A DNA stretch of 5,771 nt, taken from assembly GCA_017940445.1 (NCBI GenBank), contig JAGAYQ010000419.1, positions 1-5,771 of the forward strand. The letters are read 5' to 3'. The number at the start of each line of letters is the position of its first letter. The first letter of the stretch is position 1. Positions 1 through 5,771 of this stretch are shown one piece after another. The notes beneath the pieces are model-generated. The model did no database searches. It saw only the letters and a program-made list of their open reading frames with translations, and was not told where the DNA came from. This DNA is from Pyramidobacter sp. Lineage in GTDB: Bacteria > Synergistota > Synergistia > Synergistales > Dethiosulfovibrionaceae. The translations under genes and the position numbers were made by a program.

Positions 1-1270
1 AGAGGCAGTTGGAGAATCCGTCGCCGAACTGGAACGCCTGTACGGCCACCTGGCGCGTGATGCCGGTAAGGTCGGCCACGGGCACCATCAGAGGCATGAC
101 CGTCGCGGCCTGGCCGGAGCCTGAGCCGATGAAGAAGTTGACGATCGTGTTGGCGATGAACATGAACGACGCGCCGAGCACAGCGCCCATGTGGCTGAGC
201 GGGATCGAGAGCCAGTAGACGATCGTGTTGAGGATATTGCCCTGCTTGAGGACGACCGAGATGCCGTTGGCGAAGCCGATGACCATGGCCGCGCCGAGGC
301 TGGACTTGCAGCCGCTCAAGAACGTATTTTCGAGCTCTTCGAGGTCCATGCCGTTGGCAAAGCCGCAGATCACGCCGAGGGCGAAAAACGTGGCGCTCTG
401 CTCGTAGTAGCCCCAGCCCAGCTTGATCGAGCCGAGCAGCTGCATCCCGAAAGCGATGACCAGGCCGATGAGGCTGAAAATGTGTCCCTTGGTCAGTTTG
501 ACGGTCTCTTCGGTCGAGGCGTTGGCGTCGAGCGCGCCGATGCCGAGCACCTGCGACTCGAGCATGGTCCCGTCATAATTGAGGCTCTTGGTGTAGTCGC
601 CCTTGATCGTCTTCATGTAGCGAATGGTGAACCAGTAGCACAGGATCATGTTGATGACGTAGATCACGAATCGCGCGCCGAAGCCGGAGTAGATGGGCAG
701 CTCGGCCAGCGGCTGAGCGGTACCGATGGTGGCGATGTTGGCCCAGCCGACGTTGAAGCCGGCATAGCAGCCGATGAAGATGATGAGGAAACCGGTAAAC
801 TTGTCATAGCCCAGTCCCGCGGCCAAAATCACGCCGATGGGGATGAAGGCGACGGAAGAGTTGGCGATGACGGCCGTGGCGCCGGCGATGGACATGAAGA
901 TCATCATCACGGCGACGAGCACATAGACGTTGAGCTTTTTCTTAGCCAGCGAGTCGAACGTGGCTTTGAACACGCCGGTCTTGGTAAGTACTGCGACGCA
1001 GCCGGAGATCATCAGCACGGTGGTCATCAGCTTGATGGCGTTGTAAAAGCCTTCCGGCAGGGCTTTGAGCAGCTGCCAGGGGCCGACGGGCGTAGCGGGG
1101 ACGGCGTGGTACGTGCCGGCGACGACTTTCGTCATGCGGCCGACTTTTTCCGTGTCAAACTCGCCTGCGGGCACGATCCACGATATGATCGCGCAGAAGA
1201 TCATCATCATAAAAAGCAACGTGAGCACCGGGGGAAGCTTGAAGATACTTTTCTTACCGTTCTGTGCCAT
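1..1270 (-). CDS. YfcC family (DcuC-type, PF03606) amino acid/carboxylate membrane transporter, C-terminus cut by window edge
   Basis: An integral inner-membrane carrier. The first 423 codons are in the window with no stop; family members are usually about 460-510 residues, so only the last tens of residues are missing. The ATG at 1270 is preceded by AAAGGA (1280-1285) with a 9-base spacer. The N-terminus has the family signature KLPPVLTLLF followed by a hydrophobic helix and IVPAGEFD (residues 32-39). Further hydrophobic segments lie near 80-97, 114-133, 136-153, 157-175, 199-216, 263-282, 290-306, 323-341, 347-367 and 366-382. A polar motif NFFIGSGSGQAATVMPLMVP (378-397), then DLTGITRQ and FQFGDGFSN, is typical of the C-terminal half of YfcC proteins and likely contributes to the substrate or cation site. 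The gene lies 19 bases after a MalY/PatB enzyme, suggesting co-expression and a linked substrate. Family membership is a confident recognition; the substrate is unknown. YfcC proteins are often labelled basic amino acid antiporters or C4-dicarboxylate carriers, mostly without experimental proof. Confidence 0.9.
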   Translation of the reverse strand, partial: MAQNGKKSIFKLPPVLTLLFMMMIFCAIISWIVPAGEFDTEKVGRMTKVVAGTYHAVPATPVGPWQLLKALPEGFYNAIKLMTTVLMISGCVAVLTKTGVFKATFDSLAKKKLNVYVLVAVMMIFMSIAGATAVIANSSVAFIPIGVILAAGLGYDKFTGFLIIFIGCYAGFNVGWANIATIGTAQPLAELPIYSGFGARFVIYVINMILCYWFTIRYMKTIKGDYTKSLNYDGTMLESQVLGIGALDANASTEETVKLTKGHIFSLIGLVIAFGMQLLGSIKLGWGYYEQSATFFALGVICGFANGMDLEELENTFLSGCKSSLGAAMVIGFANGISVVLKQGNILNTIVYWLSIPLSHMGAVLGASFMFIANTIVNFFIGSGSGQAATVMPLMVPVADLTGITRQVAVQAFQFGDGFSNCL

Positions 1271-1289
1271 GGAACATCATCCTTTCATT

Positions 1290-2483
1290 TTAACGATTTT
1301 TCAAAGCGGCTTCCAGCTGAAGCAGCGCTTTTTCCAAAAGGGCGCGCGGAACTGCCAGGTTGAATCTCAGCCAGCCTTCTCCGCCGGGGCCGAACCAACG
1401 ACCCATGTCGGTAGCGATCTTGGCTTTGTACAGGATAAAGTTCTCGATCTCGTCGGCGTTCATGCCCGTGCCGCGAAAATCGACCCAGACCATGTACGTG
1501 GCCTGTGACTTTTTCATCTTAAGCTCAGGCAGGCGCGTTTCGATGAACTCCTTCATGAAATCCATGTTCGCGTCGACGTACTCGCACAGGGCGGTCACGT
1601 AATCGTCGCAGTGCGTGTAGGCCGCGATCATGGCGGCTATGCCGAAAGAGTTGGCGATGCCCAGATGGGCGACTTCAAGTGCCTTCTGGAACTTGCTTCT
1701 CAGCTCGGCGCCGGGGATGACGGCATAGGCCGTCTGCAAACCGGCGAGGTTGAACGTCTTGCTCGGCGCGTAGAACGTAACGCAGTTGTTTTTCAGATCG
1801 GGGCAGACGGCGCAGGCGGCGTGATGCTCGTGGCCGGGCATGATCAGATCGGCGTGGATCTCGTCGGAAACGAGCACGACGCCGTGGCACTCGCAGATCC
1901 CAGCGACGCGGGCCACGTCTTCGGCGCTCCAGGCGCGTCCGGCCGGGTTGTGCGGATTGCAGAAGATCATCATCGTGGTGTGAGGATCTTTGGCCTTGGC
2001 TTCGAGGTCGTCAAAGTCGATGGTCCATTCGCCGTCTTTTTCTTTGAGCGGGTTGTTGACGACGACGCGTCCGTTGATCTCGACGCCCGATTTGAAGGGA
2101 TAGTACACGGGCGGCTGGATAATGACGCCGTCGCCGGGGTTTGTAAACGCCTGGATGGCCATGTGAAAGCCGGGAATGACGCCGGGCGTGAGGCAGATTT
2201 CCTCGCGCGCCGTCTGCCAGCCGTAGCGGCGAGCCACCCAGCCGACGATCGCGTCGAACAGCTCGGGCGTCTTGCACGTGTAGCCCCAGCAGCCGAGGTC
2301 AGCGCGCATCTTTACGGCTTCGATGACCTCGCGCGGCGAATAGAAATCCATGTCCGCTACCCACATCGGCAGCACTTTCGCGTCCGCGGGCAGTTTAAAA
2401 CGCGTGTTGCACCAGTCCCACTTGGTGCTCATCGTGCCCTGTCGGACGGGCATCTGTTCAAAATACTCGCGTGTGTACTTCAC
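1290..2483 (-). CDS. MalY/PatB family PLP-dependent aminotransferase / cystathionine beta-lyase (second copy, GTG start)
   Basis: A cytosolic fold-type I PLP enzyme of 397 residues, the usual length for MalY/PatB. Visible landmarks: KWDW (21-24) near the N-terminus; MWVADMDF (40-47), a family hallmark; PPVYYPF (124-130) in the cofactor/substrate region; FCNPHNPAGR (174-183), with the cofactor-contacting Asn; SDEIHADL (206-213), whose Asp207 should contact the pyridine nitrogen; SKTFN (241-245), with the Schiff-base lysine Lys242; and LRFNLAVPR (372-380), with Arg373 expected to bind the substrate carboxylate. All catalytic positions are intact. MalY/PatB members typically perform alpha,beta-elimination on cystathionine or cysteine, releasing pyruvate, ammonia and a thiol, and some act as transaminases; the exact substrate here is not determinable. 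The start is GTG at 2483, chosen because GAGGGAG lies 10 bases upstream and the N-terminal MKYTREYF aligns with the family start; the first internal Met is residue 11. It follows a paralogue by 56 bases and precedes a YfcC transporter by 19, consistent with an operon. Confidence 0.93.
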   Translation of the reverse strand: MKYTREYFEQMPVRQGTMSTKWDWCNTRFKLPADAKVLPMWVADMDFYSPREVIEAVKMRADLGCWGYTCKTPELFDAIVGWVARRYGWQTAREEICLTPGVIPGFHMAIQAFTNPGDGVIIQPPVYYPFKSGVEINGRVVVNNPLKEKDGEWTIDFDDLEAKAKDPHTTMMIFCNPHNPAGRAWSAEDVARVAGICECHGVVLVSDEIHADLIMPGHEHHAACAVCPDLKNNCVTFYAPSKTFNLAGLQTAYAVIPGAELRSKFQKALEVAHLGIANSFGIAAMIAAYTHCDDYVTALCEYVDANMDFMKEFIETRLPELKMKKSQATYMVWVDFRGTGMNADEIENFILYKAKIATDMGRWFGPGGEGWLRFNLAVPRALLEKALLQLEAALKNR

Positions 2484-2500
2484 AGAACAAACACTCCCTC
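2484..2500 (-). promoter_or_regulatory. Ribosome binding site supporting a GTG start
   Basis: On the minus strand GAGGGAG (2494-2500) sits 10 bases before GTG at 2483-2481. No ATG in frame lies between this site and codon 11, so the Shine-Dalgarno match is what decides the non-AUG start. Confidence 0.6.
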
Positions 2501-2519
2501 GTGATATGATTTGTACTGC

Positions 2520-2538
2520 AAAAACCGCTCGGCGCGGC
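2520..2538 (-). terminator. Weak hairpin plus T5 between the two PLP-enzyme genes (possible leaky terminator or attenuator)
   Basis: Read on the minus strand, CCGC-GCCGA-GCGG (2537-2525) forms a 4-bp GC stem with a five-base loop, extendable by one G-U pair, and is followed at once by TTTTT (2524-2520). It starts just after the stop codon of the upstream gene. A second small stem, GGCG-TAA-CGCC (2546-2536), overlaps the stop codon and competes with it. The stem is short for an efficient intrinsic terminator, so partial read-through that lowers expression of the downstream two genes is the most that can be inferred. Confidence 0.25.
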
Positions 2539-2539
2539 G

Positions 2540-3763
2540 TTACGCCTTTTGGATGAACTTCTCCGAGTGCTTCGTGTTGACCGCCTCGCAGATGCGCTTC
2601 AGCCCCTCGGCGAGCATGACGCGCGGCATGGCGAGGTTGAGGCGGATAAAGCCGTCAGAGTTCTGCACGAACATCTTGCCGCCCTCAAGCAGTACGCCGG
2701 CCTTGTAGGCGAAGAATCCGGGCAGGCTCTCGTCGGGCGCAAAGTATTCGCTCAGGTCCACCCAGGCCAGATACGTGGCCTCGGGAACCACAAAGCGCGC
2801 CTTAGGCAGATGCGCGGCCAGGTATTCCTTCGTAAAGGCAAAATTGGCGTCGAGGTACTTTTTCAGCTCTTCCAACCACTCGCCGCCTTTTTCATACGCA
2901 GCCTGCGCAGCGGCGATGCTGAGCGGATTGTCGAAGTTGTAGTGACGCGCCAGCCACTTTTCGCGCAGCGCCTTGTCGCGGATGATGACGTTGGAGATCA
3001 TCAGCCCCGCGCAGTTGAACGTCTTCGTCGGCGCCATGCAGGTGACCAGGCGCACGTAATCCGGCATGACTTTCGCCAGAGGCGTATGCTTCAGCCCGGA
3101 GCGGATCAGGTCGCAGTGAATTTCGTCGGAGATGCACCAGATGCCAGTCTTTTCGACGATCGCGGCCACGCGCTCAAGCTCCTCCTCCGTCCAGATGCGG
3201 CCGGTAGGATTGTGAGGATTGCAGAAGATCAGCAGCGTCGTCTTGGGATCGGCACACTTGCGCTCCAGGTCGTCGAAGTCGATCTCCCAGCGGCCGCCTT
3301 TGTTGATCAGATCGGAACAGACGCAGGCGCGGGCGTTGTAGTCGGCAGCATATTTAAAGTAAGCATAGCTGGGCGTGACAAACAGCACTTTTTCGTCCGG
3401 CGCGCAGATGTAGTCCACCATTTCAAACAGCGCCGGGATGATGCCGTTGGACATGACCAGCTGCTCCTGAGGGAACTCCCAGCCGTACTTTTCGCGGCAC
3501 CAACCGACGAACGCGTCGTAATAGGCGTGTCCGAACACGCGCGTGTAGCCGAAAATGCGCGCGTCAAGACGCTTTTTGATCCCGTCGATGACCACGTCGG
3601 GCGTGGCGAACTCCATGTCGGCCACCCACATACGGATGAACTCCTCGTCCTTGTAAGGGAACGTCATCGTCCCCGCGTCGTCGTGGAAGATGTAGCTGCG
3701 GAAGCCGTCCGTGTTCATCGCGTTGGTGCCGCGGCGTTCGATGATCTCGTCAAAGTTGTACAT
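2540..3763 (-). CDS. MalY/PatB family PLP-dependent aminotransferase / C-S lyase (first copy, divergent N-terminus)
   Basis: A cytosolic fold-type I PLP enzyme of 407 residues. Landmarks: IIERRGTNAM (7-16), the usual MalY/PatB opening; MWVADMEF (45-52); SNGIIPAL (105-112); FCNPHNPTGR (180-189) with the cofactor-binding Asn; SDEIHCDL (212-219) with Asp213; TKTFN (246-250) with Schiff-base Lys247; IRLNLAMPR (373-381) with Arg374. The catalytic set is complete. Two regions depart from the family and from its neighbour: after RRGTN the usual KWD motif is replaced by a longer stretch (residues 16-44), and the active-site loop reads TPSYAYF (130-136) rather than a P-V-Y-x-P-F form, so a different substrate is plausible. 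ATG at 3763 has AAGGAG (3772-3777) 8 bases upstream. It is the first gene after a 274-base promoter-bearing gap and is followed 56 bases later by a paralogue, then a YfcC carrier. Expected chemistry is beta-elimination of a sulfur amino acid or transamination; which one is not determinable here. Confidence 0.92.
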   Translation of the reverse strand: MYNFDEIIERRGTNAMNTDGFRSYIFHDDAGTMTFPYKDEEFIRMWVADMEFATPDVVIDGIKKRLDARIFGYTRVFGHAYYDAFVGWCREKYGWEFPQEQLVMSNGIIPALFEMVDYICAPDEKVLFVTPSYAYFKYAADYNARACVCSDLINKGGRWEIDFDDLERKCADPKTTLLIFCNPHNPTGRIWTEEELERVAAIVEKTGIWCISDEIHCDLIRSGLKHTPLAKVMPDYVRLVTCMAPTKTFNCAGLMISNVIIRDKALREKWLARHYNFDNPLSIAAAQAAYEKGGEWLEELKKYLDANFAFTKEYLAAHLPKARFVVPEATYLAWVDLSEYFAPDESLPGFFAYKAGVLLEGGKMFVQNSDGFIRLNLAMPRVMLAEGLKRICEAVNTKHSEKFIQKA

Positions 3764-3826
3764 CTTTTTTTCTCCTTCTGACTGTTTCGGCCAGTTGTTC
3801 GCTGTCCGTGCTCTTTTTCTGAACGA

Positions 3827-3856
3827 ATCTTACCCCGGCGATGGTTGCATCGTCAA
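3827..3856 (-). promoter_or_regulatory. Putative sigma-70-type promoter of the PLP enzyme / transporter operon
   Basis: On the minus strand TTGACG (3856-3851, five of six consensus bases) is separated by 18 bases from TAAGAT (3832-3827, four of six). Transcription would begin near 3820, leaving a leader of about 57 bases before the ATG at 3763, with AAGGAG inside it. It is the best promoter match I see in the 274-base gap. The spacer is mostly filled by one copy of a repeated dyad, which fits regulation at this site. Confidence 0.5.
3836..3852. repeat. Promoter-overlapping copy of a 17-base dyad-containing element (possible operator 1)
   Basis: The plus strand reads cggcgatggttgcatcg. It contains the dyad CGAT-N6-ATCG (3839-3852) and agrees with a second copy at 3920-3936 at 14 of 17 positions. 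It fills most of the spacer between the -35 and -10 boxes and touches the -35 box, the place where a bound repressor would block RNA polymerase. Regulator unknown; function is inferred from position only. Confidence 0.4.
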
Positions 3857-3878
3857 AACGATTGTCTTTTCCTGATGA

Positions 3879-3901
3879 GAAAATTTTTCAAAGAAATTTT
3901 C
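3879..3901. repeat. AT-rich 8-bp inverted repeat with 7-base spacer
   Basis: GAAAATTT (3879-3886) and AAATTTTC (3894-3901) are perfect inverted copies separated by seven bases. It lies 23-45 bases upstream of the putative -35 box on the minus strand, between the two copies of the CGAT-N6-ATCG element. It could be an activator site, an AT-rich upstream element or a flexible segment. AT-rich DNA makes chance palindromes easy, so confidence in function is low. Confidence 0.35.
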
Positions 3902-3919
3902 TTGTTGTGTGATTTTAGG

Positions 3920-3936
3920 CGGCGATGGAGGGATCG
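3920..3936. repeat. Upstream copy of the 17-base dyad-containing element (possible operator 2)
   Basis: The plus strand reads cggcgatggagggatcg, carrying CGAT-N6-ATCG (3923-3936) like the copy at 3836-3852, in the same orientation. The start-to-start distance is 84 bases, close to eight turns of B-DNA, so proteins bound to both would face the same side of the helix. This is an arrangement used by looping regulators; whether that occurs here is inference. Confidence 0.35.
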
Positions 3937-4037
3937 GACGCGCGAAATCAGAAAAAGGGGTATTGATTCATCGATTTTTTGAGCGTCAGGAAAATTTGCT
4001 TTCTAAAGCGGGGCAGAAAAACGATGTTGATGACCGA

Positions 4038-5729
4038 TCAGAACGAGGCGTACTTGGTGTTCAGGATCCGGCAGGCGAGGTCGGCGACCTTTTGAGCCGG
4101 TCCCTTGCAGCCGGGGATGCTGCCGGAGACGATCGCAGTCTCGCAGGCTGCTGCCGCCGCTTCCGCGGGCGTACACTTTCCAAGCGCGGCCGCCATGGCC
4201 GCCGGAATGATGATATTCTCCAGATGGTTGCCGCTGAGCATCTGTTCTTCGCACACAGGACAGGCGACGGTGAGCGCCCGTTCGTATTCGCTGCGGTTTA
4301 GTTCGCCTCTGACAAAGGCCGGGATGACTTTTTCCTGTAAGCCGTCGAAAAGAACTTTCTTTTCGCCCAAGGTCACTTCGACTTTAAAGCCGGCGTCAAA
4401 GGCAAGATATTTCAGCGCCATTTTGCTCTTTTTGCGTCTCGCTCCCGGATAGCAGTCCAGAATACGAACGGAGATCGGCTCTCCGAAAAGCTGAGTGTTC
4501 AGCCGGCTCGCGTTCTTCTCCGATTCGCGCATTCTTGCGTCTTCTAAGGCGGCGACGACCTCTTCAAGCGTCTTTCCGGCGTTGAGCTGATCGTACGCGT
4601 ATTCGCAGCGTCTGTGGATCGCCGCGAAGCGATACGGTTCCGTCGCCCGAATGAGCATCGCCGTGAGCGGTCCTCTGTAGAGCTGCTCCGCCTTGCGCGC
4701 GGTGAGATTGATTCCGCACACGGCCATCTCCGGGTTGAAGCTGTTTTGCATTCGGTGCTCGACCAGGACGCTGAGCGCTTTTTCCTCATCCCAGTCGTAA
4801 TACTGGAGCAGTTTCAGCAGCAATACCGCCGCGCCGCCGCAGTGCCCAAGGGCGGAACCGACCTGTCCGAACGAACCGCCTCCAAGCCCTTCGGCAAAGA
4901 TGCTGATCAGTTCGCTCACGGCCATCATGCCGATGACGGAAGGCGCGCCCACGTCCTTGAGGATCAGCCCCAGGTCGCCGATGAGCGCACCTGTGTCCAC
5001 TTCTTCTCCCGAGCCGCGAATGTGAAGCTTGTCCGGCAGGCCGGCCGCCTTTGCCGCGGCCCTTCCGGCGTGAAGACAGCTGTTGTATTTTCCGTAAGGC
5101 CCGATCTCTTCGCTGACTTCCGCGTCGGGGTGTACGATCTCGAGGATCGCCGCTGCGCCGAAAAGCGCGCACGAGAAAGGATGCGGGACCATGCCGGCGC
5201 CCTTATAGGCCTCGATCATGCCTTCCGTGCCGATGCGCGCGCCGTTGGCCGAGAGATCGGGATAAATCAGATCCTCGCCCAGAGCGCCGTGTCCGTAGAG
5301 CGCGCTGCCCGCCAGAACCGGCGTCAGATCATCTCCCGTGACTATTGTCAGCGTGCGGTCGCGCATGGCCTGATACACAGCCTGCACTGCCGCAAAACCC
5401 GAGATCTTGCTGCTGAGCTTTGCCGTGGGGATATTGGAAACGCCGCAGCGCGAATTGCCTGCCGCGAGCCTGGCCATGGCTCCGAGCTTGCGGTTGCCGG
5501 CGGGGATTCCTACCTGAGCGTTGGAGCCGGCAAGGTACATCGCGACGGCCGAAAGCAGAGCCGCGTTTGCCGCGTCGCACCCGCCCTTACGGCACAGGTC
5601 GACGCACTTCTGCATGAGATCCTGCATCGGGATGCGCACGGCGTTCGCGTTGGTCATTTTAAGCGCCGCTCCGCGCTTCAGTTCCTCCGCGATGATGTCC
5701 ATGATCCCGTAAATGGAGAGGGTCAGCAT
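4038..5729 (-). CDS. Uncharacterised conserved-looking Gly/Ala/Cys-rich protein, 563 residues
   Basis: I do not recognise the family. The protein looks soluble: it has many Ala/Gly-rich helices but no signal peptide and no run of clear membrane spans. Motif-like stretches: CVDLCRKGGC (42-51); IPAGNRKLGAMARLAAGNSR (75-94) followed by CGVSNIPTAK; TGDDLTPVLAGS (131-142); a Pro/His/Cys segment MVPHPFSCALFG (180-191); EIGPYGKYNSCLHAGR (208-223); GLGGGSFGQVGSALGHCGGA (281-300); FNPEMAVCGINLTARKAEQ (331-349). The last ~130 residues (from about 435) look like a separate domain, with ACPVCEEQ (489-496, CxxC), SGNHLENIIIPAAMA and SGSIPGCKGPAQK (535-547). The many Cys in Gly-rich contexts could bind metal or an Fe-S cluster, or be catalytic; this is speculation. 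ATG at 5729 is chosen: GGGGGA lies 6 bases upstream, and third-position GC is about 22 of 27 just after this ATG but about 6 of 14 before it. The frame nevertheless stays open to the window edge at 5771, so a longer N-terminus remains possible. It sits upstream in the same direction as the PLP operon, but 274 bases away, so it may be transcribed separately. Confidence 0.85.
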   Translation of the reverse strand: MLTLSIYGIMDIIAEELKRGAALKMTNANAVRIPMQDLMQKCVDLCRKGGCDAANAALLSAVAMYLAGSNAQVGIPAGNRKLGAMARLAAGNSRCGVSNIPTAKLSSKISGFAAVQAVYQAMRDRTLTIVTGDDLTPVLAGSALYGHGALGEDLIYPDLSANGARIGTEGMIEAYKGAGMVPHPFSCALFGAAAILEIVHPDAEVSEEIGPYGKYNSCLHAGRAAAKAAGLPDKLHIRGSGEEVDTGALIGDLGLILKDVGAPSVIGMMAVSELISIFAEGLGGGSFGQVGSALGHCGGAAVLLLKLLQYYDWDEEKALSVLVEHRMQNSFNPEMAVCGINLTARKAEQLYRGPLTAMLIRATEPYRFAAIHRRCEYAYDQLNAGKTLEEVVAALEDARMRESEKNASRLNTQLFGEPISVRILDCYPGARRKKSKMALKYLAFDAGFKVEVTLGEKKVLFDGLQEKVIPAFVRGELNRSEYERALTVACPVCEEQMLSGNHLENIIIPAAMAAALGKCTPAEAAAAACETAIVSGSIPGCKGPAQKVADLACRILNTKYASF

Positions 5730-5741
5730 ACCATGTCCCCC
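5730..5741 (-). promoter_or_regulatory. Possible ribosome binding site deciding the start of the uncharacterised gene
   Basis: Minus-strand GGGGGA (5741-5736) precedes ATG at 5729-5727 by six bases. The match to the anti-Shine-Dalgarno is partial, but it coincides with the point where third-position GC rises, supporting translation initiation here rather than upstream of the window. Confidence 0.4.
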
Positions 5742-5771
5742 TACAAGAGCCTGAAGCCGGTCGGACGTAAG

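Noticed and set aside
191..1363. Long plus-strand open frame (390 codons) opposite the transporter gene
   Set aside because: Its product is rich in Asp, Glu, His, Gly and Arg without any recognisable domain, and the minus strand here encodes an unmistakable YfcC carrier. It is a codon-bias shadow of GC-rich coding DNA.
1611..2504. Plus-strand open frame of 297 codons opposite the second PLP enzyme
   Set aside because: Low-complexity Asp/Val/Gly/Arg composition with no convincing start context; the minus strand encodes the intact MalY/PatB enzyme.
2549..3781. Plus-strand open frame of 410 codons opposite the first PLP enzyme
   Set aside because: It mirrors the real gene almost end to end and its product (DDR/VGD/AEH-rich) has no domain; the opposite strand has all PLP-enzyme catalytic motifs.
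4000..4012. Short hairpin GCTTT-AG-AAAGC after the uncharacterised gene as a terminator
   Set aside because: The stem is AT-rich with a two-base loop and is followed by AAATTTT rather than a clean T-run, so it is not convincing as an intrinsic terminator.
3909..4301. Plus-strand open frame of 130 codons crossing the intergenic gap
   Set aside because: Most of it lies opposite the 3' end of the uncharacterised gene, and its composition is that of an antisense shadow.
4038..5729. Assignment of the uncharacterised protein to L-cysteine desulfidase (CyuA/YhaM) or to Fe-S L-serine dehydratase
   Set aside because: It was tempting because of the Cys content and sulfur-enzyme neighbours, but the characteristic motifs of those families (GCTEP near the CyuA N-terminus, GPSSSHT in serine dehydratase) are absent and the length differs.

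Overview
The window (about 58% GC by eye) holds four genes, all on the minus strand, so transcription runs from the right end to the left. In order of transcription they are: an uncharacterised protein of about 563 residues (4038-5729), two consecutive but clearly diverged fold-type I PLP enzymes of the MalY/PatB family (2540-3763 and 1290-2483), and a membrane transporter of the YfcC family (DcuC-type carrier, PF03606) that runs off the left edge (1-1270). No tRNA, rRNA, CRISPR array, insertion sequence or phage gene was seen.

The last three genes look like one operon. The gaps are 56 bases (PLP enzyme 1 to PLP enzyme 2) and 19 bases (PLP enzyme 2 to transporter), and each gene has a Shine-Dalgarno sequence. 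The operon has its own upstream region of 274 bases (3764-4037), which separates it from the uncharacterised gene. That region is AT-rich compared with the genes. It carries a reasonable sigma-70-type promoter (TTGACG, 18-base spacer, TAAGAT), two copies of a 17-base element with a CGAT-N6-ATCG dyad spaced 84 bases apart, and a 23-base AT-rich inverted repeat between them.

Working model (inference): the YfcC-type carrier imports or exchanges an amino acid or related compound, and the two MalY/PatB enzymes act on it or its relatives by C-S beta-elimination (cystathionine or cysteine type, giving pyruvate, ammonia and a thiol or sulfide) or by transamination. The promoter-region repeats could bind a regulator. 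The first gene may be a separate transcription unit; its function is not recognised, but it is rich in conserved-looking Gly/Cys/Asn motifs and ends with a CxxC-containing domain.

The organism looks like an anaerobic, amino-acid-fermenting bacterium. YfcC carriers with MalY/PatB lyases are common in such bacteria, and the GC content and style would suit Synergistota (for example the Pyramidobacter group) or a GC-rich Firmicute. That assignment is an impression and cannot be proved from the window. Gene content is dense and long plus-strand open frames opposite the genes are codon-bias shadows.
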